Below the pieces are notes generated by a model. That model ran no database searches and was not told the DNA's origin. It saw nothing but the letters and a program-made list of their open reading frames with translations. DNA of 64,000 bases from Cloeon dipterum (Eukaryota; Arthropoda; Insecta; Ephemeroptera; Baetidae): positions 32,786,844-32,850,843 of the forward strand of contig NC_088787.1 of NCBI RefSeq assembly GCF_949628265.1, in the 5' to 3' direction. The first letter of the stretch is position 1, and each line of letters starts with the position of its first letter. Positions 38,011 to 50,205 of this stretch are shown here, piece by piece. The position numbers and the translations under genes are program-made.

Positions 38011-41000
38011 ATGTCAGATTTATCAGCAACTCCAACACTTGGGTGGTTTGATCTTAGCATATTTGGGGTTATGCTAATTCTGTCAGCATTAGTGGGGATT
38101 TATTTCGGCATTTCGAAAAAGCAGGACAGCGCCAAGGAATACCTCATGGGCGGGAAGAGCATGGGAATGATCCCTGTAGCCATCTCCTGTGTCGCAAGGT
38201 TAATATGTATATTTTTTATTAATAATTCCCCGTGGTACAAACGAAATCAACATTGGAATTTGTATTTATTGCGTTGACTTAAACACGAGAGCTTGTAGAA
38301 AGCTGTTGGAATTGATCTGAATTTGAGTTGACGCAAGTGCATTGACAGAAATAAATAAAAAATCTTGATATTTGCTCATTCATTCTTCTTTTTACTCCAC
38401 TTCAAAGTTTTTTCATCATGGCAAACATTTATCTGTGCATATTTTAATTGAGTTATTTTTGTTTTAGCTTTGTTTCGGGCATTACCGTTATTGGGGTACC
38501 TACTGAAACCTACCAGTTTGGAACGCAATACAGCATAGTAGCAATCTCATTTATATTGATTGGATGGACAGTCGCGACCGTTTTTATCCCATTGTATTCT
38601 AAATTGGATATCAGCACATCATATGAGGTGAGATCTTTTTTATTTTATTTAACCATACAAATTCAATTTTTATTCTTTCTAACTGGAATGGCAGTAATTT
38701 TACGCAAAATTATGAATTATTGCGGGTTTCTATGTTTCACATAATTATTTAACTCGTGGGAACGCTTATTGATTGCGAAATGATTCTAATTGAAATATCC
38801 CGTTCCACTTTTCAGTATTTAGAGCTGCGTTTTGACAGAAGAGTGCGATATTTTTGCTCCCTTGTTTATTTGCTCTCGCTGGTAGGTTTGATATAAAATA
38901 AGTGCAGCTGTTGTGCCTCACTATAATTGCCAATCATGAGGCAACAGCTATTGTGATTCTCTATTTTTCATAAAGGTATTGATTTTGCACAGATGCTCTA
39001 CATTCCTGTAGTAATCTATGTGGCAGCACTCGCTTTTAGCCAAGGTAAAACATTTTATTTATTATTAATTTAACCACTAAGTAAAATGAGGACAAGATGA
39101 ATACTCCATTTTTTAATTTCCTTTACAGTTACAGGCATAAATGTTCACTTGGTCACACCAGTAACCTGCATGGTCTGCATATTTTATACAACAATGGTAA
39201 GTGCTATTACCAATACATCTGAATCTGATTTCAAATATAAATTAAAGAATGGTGTTGTTTTTAGTTCATTAATTAGAGTTGAAATTACATTTAGTAATTC
39301 CATGTTGTAATAAAATTTAATTTAGCTGTACTTATGATCAGAGCAAAGCTTACAACAAATTCATGTTTGACATAATGTATTGGTAATAAAAAAAGTTGAT
39401 TCTCTGATTAAGGGTGGAATGCGAGCAGTGGTGTGGACTGATGCCTTGCAGACAGTGGTTATGGTGTCCGCAATAATATTTGTGATGGCTCTGGGGGCTG
39501 AAAAACTCGGTGGCTGGGGCCGAGTTTGGGAAATAAACGAAGCTGGTGGCAGATTGCAGTTTTTCAAGTAATTCATTCTCCTGCAATCATTATTTTTTTC
39601 AGGAGTAATTTAGATAATAATATTTTTAGCATTTAAATTAATTCTAGCATGGACCCAGATCCATTTCAAAGGCAGACTTTCTGGACCGCTTTGATTGGAA
39701 TCTATTTTATGTTCTTGGCTGATTGCGCTATCGGCCAATCCTTTGTGCAGCGTTACCTATCGGTCCCTGACCAAACGACTGCAATCAAGTATGTAAAAAT
39801 TCACTCTGCCTTGATACAACTAATCACGTAATTTCCTTAGGACAGTGTGGATTTTTGCCATTGGTTTGTCTGTAACTCTTCTCCTAAGCGTGGCGAATGG
39901 GCTCCTGTTATACGCTTCGTATGCAGGCTGTGACCCTGTTTTGGCAAAGGTAGATTTATTTATTCTTATACCCCTTATAATTGATGTGTTATTCTTCAGA
40001 GAGCAAGCAAGCCTGATCAATTGCTGCCGTTGTTTGTAATGGACGTTGCTGGACATATACCTGGCTTTGTCGGTCTATTCGTTGCCGGTGTATTCAGCGC
40101 TGCTTTAAGGTGATATTTCATTTGAAAAATATTGAACAAATCCCAAAACATTTTTTTTCTAAATAATAAAATCATTTTGCAGTTCAATGTCTACCGGCTT
40201 AAACTCGCTCTCAGGCGTATTGGTGTCTGACCTCCTGTCAAACGTTTTGTCAAAGAAAATAAGCACCGGCTACTGGCTCCGTATCGTAACTGCAGTGGTG
40301 GGTTTCGTCTGTGTTGCGCTTGTATACATAGTCGAAAACATGGGAGTTATTTTACAAGTAACAGATATAAAAATAGTATTGAATTTGAGTAAATATTTTA
40401 ATGAAATTTTCAGGGGATGCATAGTTTAAACGGAATAACATCTGGCACAATGTTAGGCCTCTTCCTGCTTGGAATATTTTGCCCTAAAGCAAACAGCAAA
40501 GTGAGGGGATGAAATAAATTATATTTAAATACATTTCAGAATATTTAAATACACTAGGGTGCTTTGGTTGGCTCAGCGGTTTCTTTGTGCTCTCTTGGAT
40601 TTATAGTATTTGGTACCCAGTATTCTAGAAACACGGGTGCTCTAGTCGACAAAGTGCTTCCCGTATCTGTCGACAACTGCACCTTCACCACTAACTTCAC
40701 CCTGTCTCAATCTGATGGGTCCGTTTTATTTTAAGCTCATTTGCGGTGATGATAACTAAAAATTATTTTAATTATTGCAGATTTAAACAAGAAAGCGAAG
40801 AGGCATGGTTGATTTTCAAAATTTCCTTCAGATACTACACCCTGCTAGGGGTGCTCATTGTCCTTATTGTAGGCAATCTTGTCAGCATTTTCAGCGACAG
40901 TCAAGATATTAAAGATAAACCTATAAATCGAGATCTATTTTGTCCGCTAGTGCATCGCTTTTTGCCAAATAAAACTGAAGAAGAGGAAATGCCTGAAACG

Positions 41001-41033
41001 AATGTTCTCATGTATCAACATAATAAGGAATGA
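38011..41033 (+). CDS. SLC5-family sodium-coupled transporter, copy 1 (SMCT/SMVT-like)
   Basis: Sodium:solute symporter of the SLC5 family, closest in character to sodium-coupled monocarboxylate or multivitamin transporters. Thirteen coding exons: 38,011-38,198; 38,468-38,627; 38,816-38,881; 38,993-39,044; 39,129-39,196; 39,413-39,567; 39,648-39,788; 39,841-39,949; 40,000-40,109; 40,183-40,357; 40,414-40,500; 40,558-40,718; 40,781-41,033. The total is 1,725 nt, 574 aa, all phases agreeing. Visible landmarks are GWFDLSIFG at the N-terminus (helix 1), [23 protein letters not shown], the Na+-site helix SSMSTGLNS at about 350-358, and N-glycosylation sequons at Asn477 and Asn483 before the last helix (about 508-530). 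AATAAA follows at 41,037-41,042, immediately after the stop. ATG 38,011 starts directly before the conserved N-terminus. The substrate cannot be told from sequence alone. Confidence 0.93.
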
Positions 41034-41042
41034 TTAAATAAA

Positions 41043-41480
41043 TATACATATTCTTCCTAGGAAGCAATTGTTTCTTTATTCTTGATTGCATTCACGCGTA
41101 CAATGTTGAAAGATGCGTTTTATTATCATTAAATAAAAGAAACAAAGATAAAACTTATTTTAAATACATAAACCTTCATTTTGTAGGTGCATGCCAAAGA
41201 AGGCAGAAGCAAATAAGTGACATAAGGATGCTATAATTAAATTAAGTTAAAATTCAATTCTGTTTCCTGGGTAAAGGCAAGGTGCATTTAATTTTAAAAA
41301 ATCGCTCCCGGTCAATTAAAATTGTAACATGATTATTTTTCAAATCATTCGCCTAAATTGTGGTTTGTGGTAGCCATTTAAAAATGTCGTTAATTATATA
41401 ATTTGTCGATTTTCTTCATTACGGTCTCGCTAATACTGGTTACGGAATATTTATCAATGACTATTGTGGAAGCCGTAAAC
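41043..41480. other. Short intergenic spacer between SLC5 copies 1 and 2
   Basis: About 440 bp of AT-rich DNA between the poly(A) signal of copy 1 and the promoter-proximal block of copy 2. Nothing else is recognised. The tight spacing and identical orientation fit tandem duplication. Confidence 0.6.
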
Positions 41481-41487
41481 GGTTCCC

Positions 41488-41557
41488 TTTTATCTTGAAT
41501 CACGCAATTTTGCGCAAATATTTCAGAATATTACACGTCCACACTTATCTTCTTTGC
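41488..41557 (+). promoter_or_regulatory. Promoter-proximal block of SLC5 copy 2
   Basis: TTTTATCTTGAATCAC, then GCAAATATTTCAGAATAT and CCACACTTATCTTC. It aligns over about 70 bp with the block of copy 3 and, less closely, with that of copy 1. The initiator-like TTTCAGA, the T-rich element about 35 bp upstream and the second TTATCT downstream are all kept. It lies about 110-180 bp before the chosen ATG. Confidence 0.6.
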
Positions 41558-41665
41558 TATTAGTATTTGCAAGCCGAGGTCCCAGAGAGCTGCAACTTTC
41601 CCAGTGTTTTATGGAGAGCACACACCTTCGCTGTGCTGCCACTATCTAATGCTGAAGACTCGTCA

Positions 41666-44600
41666 ATGGCAAACATGACACACGCCTTTGCAGCCGCTAC
41701 CCCAATTTTGGGGTGGTTTGATCTCAGCATATTTGGAATTATGCTGATCCTATCGACCCTGGTTGGAATTTATTTTGGCGTTTCGAAAAAGCAGGACAGT
41801 GCAAAGGAATACCTCATGGGCGGCAAGAGCATGGGAATGATCCCTGTTGCCATTTCGTGTGTTGCGAGGTAATTCAAAAGCTCTGCACTATCACAACGCC
41901 CTCAGAGCGTTTAATATAGTTCAGTTAAATAATTCTATGCTTCCCTGCAGTTTCGTGTCAGGAATCACGGTTCTTGGCGTGCCCACGGAAACATACCTAT
42001 ACGGGACTCAGTACAGCGCAGCAGCAATTTCTTTTATATTGATTGGTTGGACCACGGTCAAATTTTTTATACCCATCTACTCAAAATTAGAAATCAGCTC
42101 TTCCTATGAGGTTAATGTTGCACAATTTTTATAATGATCCCATTGCTTATTTTATTAATCAAAGAAAGAGATGAAATGAATTAAATACATACGAGTTATT
42201 TTTTGTTAACCAACAATTTTTGAATGAATCTTGAAATTTTACTCATTTCATTTGCAGATGAGAGCATCGTTGCAAATAGAAAAAAACAAATACAATCAAA
42301 ATCTCTTAGCCCTGCTTGACACTTCACCAAACGAACTAAATCAGTTATTTTGAATTCGCAGCTTCAAATGATTATTAAAAGAACTATATACAATAGAACA
42401 TCCACATTATCGTTTCTTTGCATTGAGCTCATTCACACTTCACGCATTTTTTAAAATTTTAAACTAGTATGACTCTCACAAAATTAGTAATCCCATTTTG
42501 TTCACGTTTAAGCCCAATGGCAGCTGCTTTAAGCAAGTTTTTAATTTAATTGTTGATGCAACTCCCAATGCTGTCCATTGTGTAAAGAATTAGTAGAGAA
42601 GCAGTGATTAAGAAACTGTATATCTAATGTTAATTTTATATTGACCACATTGCTGCTTGCTCAAAGCAAAGCAACCCTACCCATTCATATATTTTTATAT
42701 TGTTTATTCCCACTTTAAAGGAATCAAAAATCGAGTTTGTTCAGTAACTAAATTAAACTCCTTAACGCAATTTGTTCGTTAAATTAAAAGTTAACGTAAC
42801 GGCACTATTCTGCGTCGAGTTGACTAAGGATAAGTGGCAATGGGTAAAATTTGAAAGAATTCGTACAGTACGCAGCGGCTGTTTAGGTCCCTCATTTCAT
42901 AATATTTCCTTTTCCAGCGTGTGTATTTCTTTCATTTTTTTTTAAATACATCTTTTAGTATCTGGAGCTCCGATTTGACAGCAGAGTGCGCCGGATGTGC
43001 TCGTTCATGTATTTAATTGCGCTGGTATGTTTTTATTAAAGTAATATGTTTATAAATGTAGCCCGAAAACACGCTTTAAATTCGTGGCTGCGAGCAACAA
43101 GCTAGCTGCTCATTATTCAACGCACTCTCGTGGGTGTGAATATTTTACAGATGTTTTACATCCCTGTGGTCGTATACGTGGCAGCGCTCGCATTTAGCCA
43201 GGGTAATTGTTTCAAATAAATTAATGCACAAAAAATGCTCATTTCTATCTCTTCAGTGGCAGGAATCGATGTGTACCTTATCACGCCAATAACATGCTTG
43301 GTTTGCATTTTTTATACCACAATGGTGAGATATTTTTTATATATTCTACGTCAAGAAAAATTGTTGGCTTATGTATTTTCAAAGCTTCACTTATAAAATT
43401 ATAGCTGGAAAAGTCGTTAAAGTTCACCGTGATTTGAGAAACATATAATAGACTGAACACAATTTCCTGCTGAATTGATTTATCAATATCAAAGAGAGGG
43501 CTAACACATTTTGTATCGGATCGTTCAAGGGAGGAATGCGAGCAGTGGTGTGGACCGATGCCTTGCAGACTGTGGTAATGATGGCCGCAATTATTTTTGT
43601 AATGGTGCAAGGCGCTGCAAAACTTGGTGGCTGGAGCAGTGTTTGGGTAATCAACGAGACTGGTGACAGATTGAAATTTTTCAAGTAATTGCCGGTCCAG
43701 TTTTAATAAGTGATATTTAATAATCTGACTGTTACAATATTTTTTTTAAAATTTGATAGTAAATTAATTTTAATATAATGAGTGTCATATTTTCTGTTAA
43801 TTCCCTTTAAAAAATTCAGCATGGACCCTAATCCATTCCAACGACAGTCATTTTGGACGGTGGTCGTCGGAGTTTACTTCATGTTTTTGGCTGATTGCGC
43901 GACAGGTCAATCATTTGTGCAACGCTACCTCTCAGTACCTGACCAAAAAACTGCTGTCAAGTACGTACAGTTCACGAACTGAAATAACTTGTAGAGCAAT
44001 ATTATGGTTTCTCTCACTTCAGGACGGTCTGGCTGTTCGTGTTTGGTTTGGCTCTAACTTTACTACTCAGCGTCGCTAATGGTCTGTTAGTCTACGCATC
44101 GTACTCTGGTTGCGACCCGGTGTTATCACAGGTACGCACAAATAAAGTGACATGACGGCTTTAACTTTATTAGCAGTAGTTATACGAATCTAATTCTAGT
44201 TATGACTTAAGGACAGTGAGTTTTGATTTGGTTCAGGATTTCGGAAAAATACACTTTTGTTTTCTTAAGATATTTTTTTAAATCTCACTTTATCATTTAT
44301 CTCCGCAGAGAGTAAGCAAACCAGACCAACTGCTACCGTTGCTAGTAATGGATGTTGCTGGACATATTCCTGGCTTCGTCGGTCTCTTTGTTGCAGGCGT
44401 CTTTAGCGCAGCCCTGAGGTATATTTAGATTGATTTTGTGATGTAATGTAAAAGAGAAAAAGTCCCCAAATACACTAACAAATTTTTCTCAACCAGTATA
44501 TTTCAGTTTTAAAGATCAGGTTTTCCGATTTTCAGTTCCATGTCTACCAGCTTGAATTCGCTATCAGGCATCCTAGTCACCGACTTTTTATCAGGTGTGC

Positions 44601-45494
44601 TGTCTCCAAAATTAAGCACCGGTCAGTGGCTGAGAGTCATTACCGTCGTCGTGGGTCTCATTTGCATGGCGCTCGTGTACGCGGTTGAGCATCTCGGTGG
44701 CATTTTGCAGGTGAGTTTCTCATTAAAATTCCGTCCCCAGCGCCTGAAAAACAATTTCACAGGGCATACTGAGTTTAAATGGCGTCACTTCCGGACCAAT
44801 GTTGGGCCTTTTTCTGCTCGGAATGTTTTTCCCATCAGCAAACAGCAGGGTGCGTTGAATTTTAACCGAAATACCGTGTTCTACATTTAAAACATAATTA
44901 TGTAGGAAAACAAGGCAATTCTAAAAATTGTGACTTTTTGTAAAACAAAATTTCATTTATCTTTTTACTCTGCTTTTTAAAGGTGCTGAAAATTTATTTT
45001 TCTTTTCTAATCCCAGGGCGCACTAATCGGATCAGCTGCATCCTTAATCTCGCTCACTTTTGTTGTATTTGGCGCACAATATGCTCAAAACACGGGAGCC
45101 TTGGTGTATAAAGCGCTTCCACTGTCCGTCGAGAGTTGCAATGTCACAGGAAACTCCTCTTTCCTGCATGACTATCACCACGAAGAGTGCGTGCCAACTG
45201 AAAGTTTTTGAGGTTCATATTTTACATATTGCTTTAAATTCCAGACTAATTGAAGAGAACGACGAAACTTTGATAATTTTCAAGCTATCTTTTACATACT
45301 ACACGCTCCTCGGGGTGCTGATCGTCGTAGTCGTGGGATATCTTGCCAGCAAGCTCAGTGAGGATGAAGATTCCAAACGTAAAGCCATAAATCGAGACTT
45401 GTTGTGCCCGCTTGTGCACCGCTTTCTACCAAAAGAACTGGAGCAAGGATCGACACCTGAGAAAGATGCCCTCATGAATCAACCGGAGAAATAA
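41666..45494 (+). CDS. SLC5-family sodium-coupled transporter, copy 2 (SMCT/SMVT-like)
   Basis: Tandem paralogue of the gene at 38,011, with the same 13-exon layout and phases: 41,666-41,868; 41,951-42,110; 42,959-43,024; 43,151-43,202; 43,257-43,324; 43,530-43,684; 43,820-43,960; 44,023-44,131; 44,309-44,418; 44,536-44,710; 44,763-44,849; 45,017-45,186; 45,245-45,494. The total is 1,746 nt, 581 aa. Eleven of the 13 exons differ in length from copy 1 by nothing, or by three bases in the last exon. Exon 1 is 15 nt longer and exon 12 nine. Conserved features include [25 protein letters not shown] and glycosylation sequons (NVT, NSS) in the last outer loop. Helix cores are nearly identical: exon 9 differs at only two residues of 36. 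Intron 2 is enlarged to 848 bp. ATG 41,666 is the first Met of the conserved frame; Met five codons on is an alternative. Confidence 0.93.
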
Positions 45495-45519
45495 AAACGA
45501 TCATTTCGTCAGTTATTAA

Positions 45520-46218
45520 AAGTGTAGTGCAATGAAAATCACATATATCCAAACACAAAATGGAATTGTTTATTTTGTCAACCTGCGAGATTTGTTGTAT
45601 GCAACCCGCGCACCTCAACTGCCATGCATGTTGCCTACTTCTCTTTCTTTGGTTTATTGTTATTTAAATCAAACATTCCAAAATATAAAGTTTCAATCAG
45701 ATCAGCGTGAACAGGGAGTTTCTTTAATTGAACCATCAAATTTTCAGTTATTATACTTATTCTTCCACACTCTACATTTAATGTTTCGTCAGAACAATTT
45801 ATAATAATAGCAAAAGTAGCCCACGTTTTGTGAAAGCTTTTATGGAAAAGTTTGTGAGCTCAAATTCTCTATTCAATTATTGGTTAGTTGTAAAGTAATT
45901 TTCTAACCAAAATTTGAGTAAAATGATTGTTTGATATCTTTCATGTAAACTACTTAAATTACTTCCAGTGTAACTGACCGGGAAAGATTTGAACTAGAGA
46001 TTCACGTAGTTTGGAAAACTGTCGCAAGATGACCTTTTTGCTCCATTTTCGAGTCAAATTTTGAGTGGTTAAAAAAGCTTTGACAAAACCTAATTTTTCT
46101 ATCCATAAATTTAGTGGTTTGTAAGGATTAGATTACTTTATAATCTGAAACTCTATTTTTTCTCCAATCTTTATATTTTAATTAATTTGTGTATTGTGTC
46201 ACTGAAATGAGCTATGTC
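45520..46218. other. Intergenic DNA downstream of SLC5 copy 2
   Basis: AT-rich sequence without a recognisable exon. An ATTAAA about 20 bp past the stop of copy 2 (near 45,515) is its likely poly(A) signal. A 90-codon plus-strand frame starting at 45,532 lies in what should be the 3' flank and has no recognised similarity. Confidence 0.5.
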
Positions 46219-46741
46219 TGTAGGGTACCTACATTCCGTCAAACAATGACCATTCTTCAACACACAAATTCACACAACAGACTAATCACATTGTTTGACG
46301 AGCATATATAAACCGACGCGACTCAATTCAAAGAGAGAGAATTCCTGCAGCAGCCTAGACGACCGGACCAACCCTGATTGTGAGGACAAACTGGACGAGG
46401 ACCCTGTAAGACGTAAAGATCGCCATCGCAGCAGGACGATGTAGCTTCCGTCCCCGATGTTGTCGATCGCACGCCTGGGCTTAAGCGGTACCACACTTCG
46501 GATGCTGCGCCACGCTTCACCGAAGTCCCTGACGAACCCACTCGGACGCGTCCCGAGTCTTTAATCCGTCCCACTCTCCGAGCCTCACAATTCCACACAT
46601 ATTCAGCCCCACAGCCAGTCTACACTTTTCCGATGTCGTCCCATCTACCACAAGTCGCAGTCCACACACGCAGCCCACAACAACAACTTTAATAAAATTC
46701 ATAATATAGGAAAACACTGCGCATCATAATTCCTTCCTATA
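46219..46741 (+). mobile_element. Probable solo LTR of an LTR retrotransposon
   Basis: A 523-bp block begins TGTAGGGTACC and ends CCTTCCTATA. The ends are a 6-bp inverted repeat with one mismatch (TGTAGG/CCTATA, canonical CCTACA). It is flanked by TGTC on both sides (46,215-46,218 and 46,742-46,745), extendable to ATGTC if the end is moved by one base. Inside, TATATAAA at 46,305-46,312 and AATAAA at 46,691-46,696 give the expected U3-R-U5 order on the plus strand. The body is GC-richer than both flanks. No gag or pol sequence adjoins it, so it is most likely a solo LTR left by recombination. Gypsy or BEL/Pao membership cannot be decided. Confidence 0.65.
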
Positions 46742-46745
46742 TGTC

Positions 46746-49404
46746 TATTTGAATTCCTTACGGAAATGTTGTATGTCATATCTCTATACGTCTTAAAATT
46801 TGTTAAAAATAAAACGTGTAGAATTGTCCCAAAAATCTAAAACAGCTGTTTGTGGGACTCAAATTTTCTCTTTCGTGAAATACGAATCATGCCCACAGAG
46901 CTATAAAATACTTTTTTTCTTGAAATCAATGGATATTTTTCATTATACACATTAATGATTCTAAACCCACAAAAAAGACGACATTTTACTATAAAATCGA
47001 AATAAATATAGTCGATGTATGTTTTTGCCGTTGTTAATTCATAGGAAATGTTTGATTAACGCATGGCGGTGAGTTGCGTGTTCTGGATTTGTGTTGTTTT
47101 TGACAGCATATGGAATATACGACTCTCGCGGAAAGCACTATGGTAATTTACGCCAGCATATTGCGGCACCAATGGTTTACTCGCACAAATATTGCACAGC
47201 ATCATGAAGTTATCGACGATAAATAACAAGCTCGCCATATCTCGTTATTGGGCAAAAATAATGACGCTGTAAAATAAATTACCCGAGTTTTTTTAACTGA
47301 ATATTTTGCGAAAATGAGTCACGTTTGCAGCATACACCTCCCCACTCATCCAAAATGCTGAGGGAAAAAGGGCGAGTTGGGCGATGAGCAACAACAGACA
47401 ATATATCTGGCTGAGGGCTTCAAAAGAGGCGCGTCTTTATCTTTCGCATGCCTACAGGCGACGCAGTTTGCGAGAAAAACAGATCAGTCAGCCCACAGCC
47501 AGGGCGGATTGATTGAAAAACAAGACTGCGGAGCCGCAGTAATGCAAATCGCCGCACGTCACAATATTGCCCGGCAGCAGCAGCAGCCGCCGCCGCCAGG
47601 TATATAAATTTCTGCCTGCTGCTCGATCTAAACCCGTCTGAAGCGTTGAGGGTGCCGATTTTCCCTCTATTTTGCTTCCAAATAATAAGCAAACCTGCCT
47701 CTGCCGGGACGGAGAGTTCAGTCAAAACACGCGCATGTAAGTAAGCGCAGTGACAGTGTTGTGCGACGAGAAAGCCGAGCCGTCTCGCAATAATGCTGTC
47801 TGCTAGAGAGATTTCTGGAGAAAAAAAGATGGAACTAGTTTCGACTACACACGTAGTCTCTTGAGATATCAACGGAAATTGGCTGCAAGATCAGCAAAAA
47901 ACACTTCCTCCCTGTTCTGCCACCGGCTGGATCAAGCAAAGCATCCCCCGTCAAGTACTTGAGATGAATGCATTCTTGCTCATTATTTGCGCGGGTGCGT
48001 ATTTTTCATTTGGGGGGTGGCAACGCCAATTTGGCTCCCTCTCTATTGTGTGCGTGCGTTAGACTGATGTGAGCGACTTGACTTTCGCACCCTTGACAGC
48101 ACAAGTCTGTCTGTCTTCTTACCTCTGATTCAAGATAAGCCAGAGAGGGAGAGAGAGAGAGAGTGCAGACAAGCGAATTGGGAGAAACACACAATTTGCC
48201 AAAAATTGCATTTCAATGCAACTTAAAAGAAATAATCATATTTAGAAACAAAAATATTGTTGCCAAATTTATGTTTTTTATTCAACAAATGCCTAAAAAA
48301 TATTTTTAACATAACAGAAACAAGGAAATTCATCCGATTGTCCCTGCTCCAAAATATAAAAATCGTTTCAGTTCAATGCGGCGAAAAATTACCCATATAA
48401 TATTTTATTTTTTGCATCAATATTTTGTTAGCTCTGTTTGCCTTTTCTTGAACTAGTTTCTTTCAACATTATAAATAAATGTATATTATGTATTGACTGC
48501 AAGAACAAAAAAGTACATTTAAAAATGTTATCTGATGAAAATCCCACTTCTCAAATTCGACAGTATTGTATTTTGCCCCTTCAGTTGTGTGTGTTTTGAT
48601 TGATTTCCCTTAGGGAAACGATTTTTCAGATGATAACGCAAGCCGCAGAGCGTGTTATATAAGAAATGAACAAACACTTACATATCAATTGATCAAATTT
48701 AAGCCACGCTTGAGAGCAGTCAAGCACAACACGAGTGTTTTTACTGATGATCTGCTTTCATGTAAGAGTGCGCCTTTGAGCCATCAACATGATTGCAATT
48801 TGGTTTAAAAAATCCTTCATCGTGCAAATATTTTCCGTTCTTCTCAACCAAATAGACCACCTAAATCTAACTAGGTAATACTTTCGCATGACCCGTGTTT
48901 TTAAGCCTACGCCCCAGTAGTTTTTTTAATTTGTGGAGGCTCAATTTCCAACGATAGTTCTGGCTGTAGTTTGAAAGTTATATCATTAGAAATTTTTTAG
49001 CAGGAAAAGAAAAGAAATTTTTTAATAAACTGCAAAGAGGCTGTATAAAAATCGTAAAATACCTGGTTGACTTTAAACCCGCGTATCTGCAACAGTTTTT
49101 ACGCTCTTGTAGCAAAATAAAACAAGCATTTATGAAGAATAAACAATTCTATTGTTTGTTACATGAGCTGCACACAATTATCCGCTTTCCGCTACCTAAA
49201 AGGCCTAAGCGCGGGATCCCGTGAAATGAATGTTGGTTCAAATTTATAATAGCCTGGGTCGGCGAGCACAAAAACGTAAAAATGTGCGGAGAGGAGAGCA
49301 AATTTCGTGGATCCCGAGCGGGCAGTTTCCACGATTCTCCACGGCCATAAATCGAATTTTATAACAGCCGCCCATGCACACAACACGAGGGCGAATAATT
49401 AATT
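46746..49404. other. Intergenic DNA between solo LTR and SLC5 pseudogene
   Basis: Mostly AT-rich. A GC/CpG-richer island lies at about 47,400-47,950 and includes a CAGCAG/CCGCCG tract (47,574-47,598), which produces a poly-Ala frame on the minus strand. A GA repeat lies at 48,142-48,163. The island might be a promoter or enhancer, but no exon or gene family is recognisable next to it. Confidence 0.45.
48142..48163. repeat. (GA)n microsatellite
   Basis: Short, slightly interrupted GA tract. One of several GA repeats in the right half of the window. Confidence 0.85.
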
Positions 49405-49415
49405 AAATGGCCCGC

Positions 49416-49490
49416 TTTTATCTTGAGCCACACAACTCATACAAGAGCAAATATTTCAGAATTCTGCTGCGTCCATGCTTATCTCTCATG
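49416..49490 (+). promoter_or_regulatory. Promoter-proximal block retained at the SLC5 pseudogene
   Basis: TTTTATCTTGAGCCAC, then GCAAATATTTCAGAATTC and GTCCATGCTTATCTC. It is very similar to the block of copy 2, more so than most of the decayed coding exons downstream are to theirs. It shows that the duplication carried the promoter region along and that this part has so far been little altered. Confidence 0.55.
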
Positions 49491-50057
49491 CACTCTTGGC
49501 ACAGTTATTTACAACTCGCGGTCCGAATGCTGCATTTTACAGCGCATTTTTCGAGCAGCAAGCACAAGCTCACCGTGTTTCGTATTCGCTTTGTGACGGG
49601 CAACAGAAATCCTTTCCTGGTGGCAACCCTGTGTGGGTTGTACGTATCGACTGTAGCATGTTTGGGATCATGCTAACCATTCTTGCCCTCGTCGGGATTT
49701 ATTTCGGCGCTGCGAAAAAGTAAAAGCATATATCACGGGTGGAGAGAACATGGGAATGTTGGCCGCTGTCATCTCATGGGCCGCAATGAGGTGCGCAGTT
49801 TTGCATTCTACCTCCTTTGAACGCTGAAAATCACGGGAAATTTCCGGATGAATGCGTTTGCGTGCAACAAGGAGATCAAAGGAGGAGATTTTGCGTATAA
49901 TGTTGCTTCATTTCAGGCATCGCAATGATTTGCCTTCCTGTTGAGATGCGTGCAATTGCAATTTAGCTTTTTCATTTTTGTTGGCTGGACGGGCGGGCGG
50001 GAGGGAGGGGAGAGACTGCTGAGCAAGCATTAAATCATTCATATTAAAACACATTTA

Positions 50058-50205
50058 AATTCTTCCTGGTCCCGGTAAAATTGCGCAACGTTCAACAAAC
50101 ACCCAAATTTTCATTGTCGAATTGATTGTTGACCTTTTCTTGCAACAAGGAAATTCGCGTTTGGTTGTTGAAAGTTGCGCAATTTTACCGGGACCAGGAC
50201 GAATT
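50058..50205. mobile_element. MITE-like inverted-repeat element inside the SLC5 pseudogene
   Basis: The left arm from 50,058 and the reverse complement of the right arm ending at 50,205 share AATTC, then TCCTGGTCCCGGTAAAATTG and CGCAAC, continuing as a TTCAACAA match. That makes about 40-45 bp of near-perfect inverted repeat around a loop of roughly 60 bp. The element lies in the space where exons 3 to 5 would be expected. Length and structure fit a non-autonomous DNA transposon. No target-site duplication is certain, so the family cannot be named. Confidence 0.6.

Noticed and set aside
47420..47872. 150-codon minus-strand open frame with a poly-Ala run
   Set aside because: The Ala run comes from a CAG/CCG simple repeat, and the rest resembles no family.
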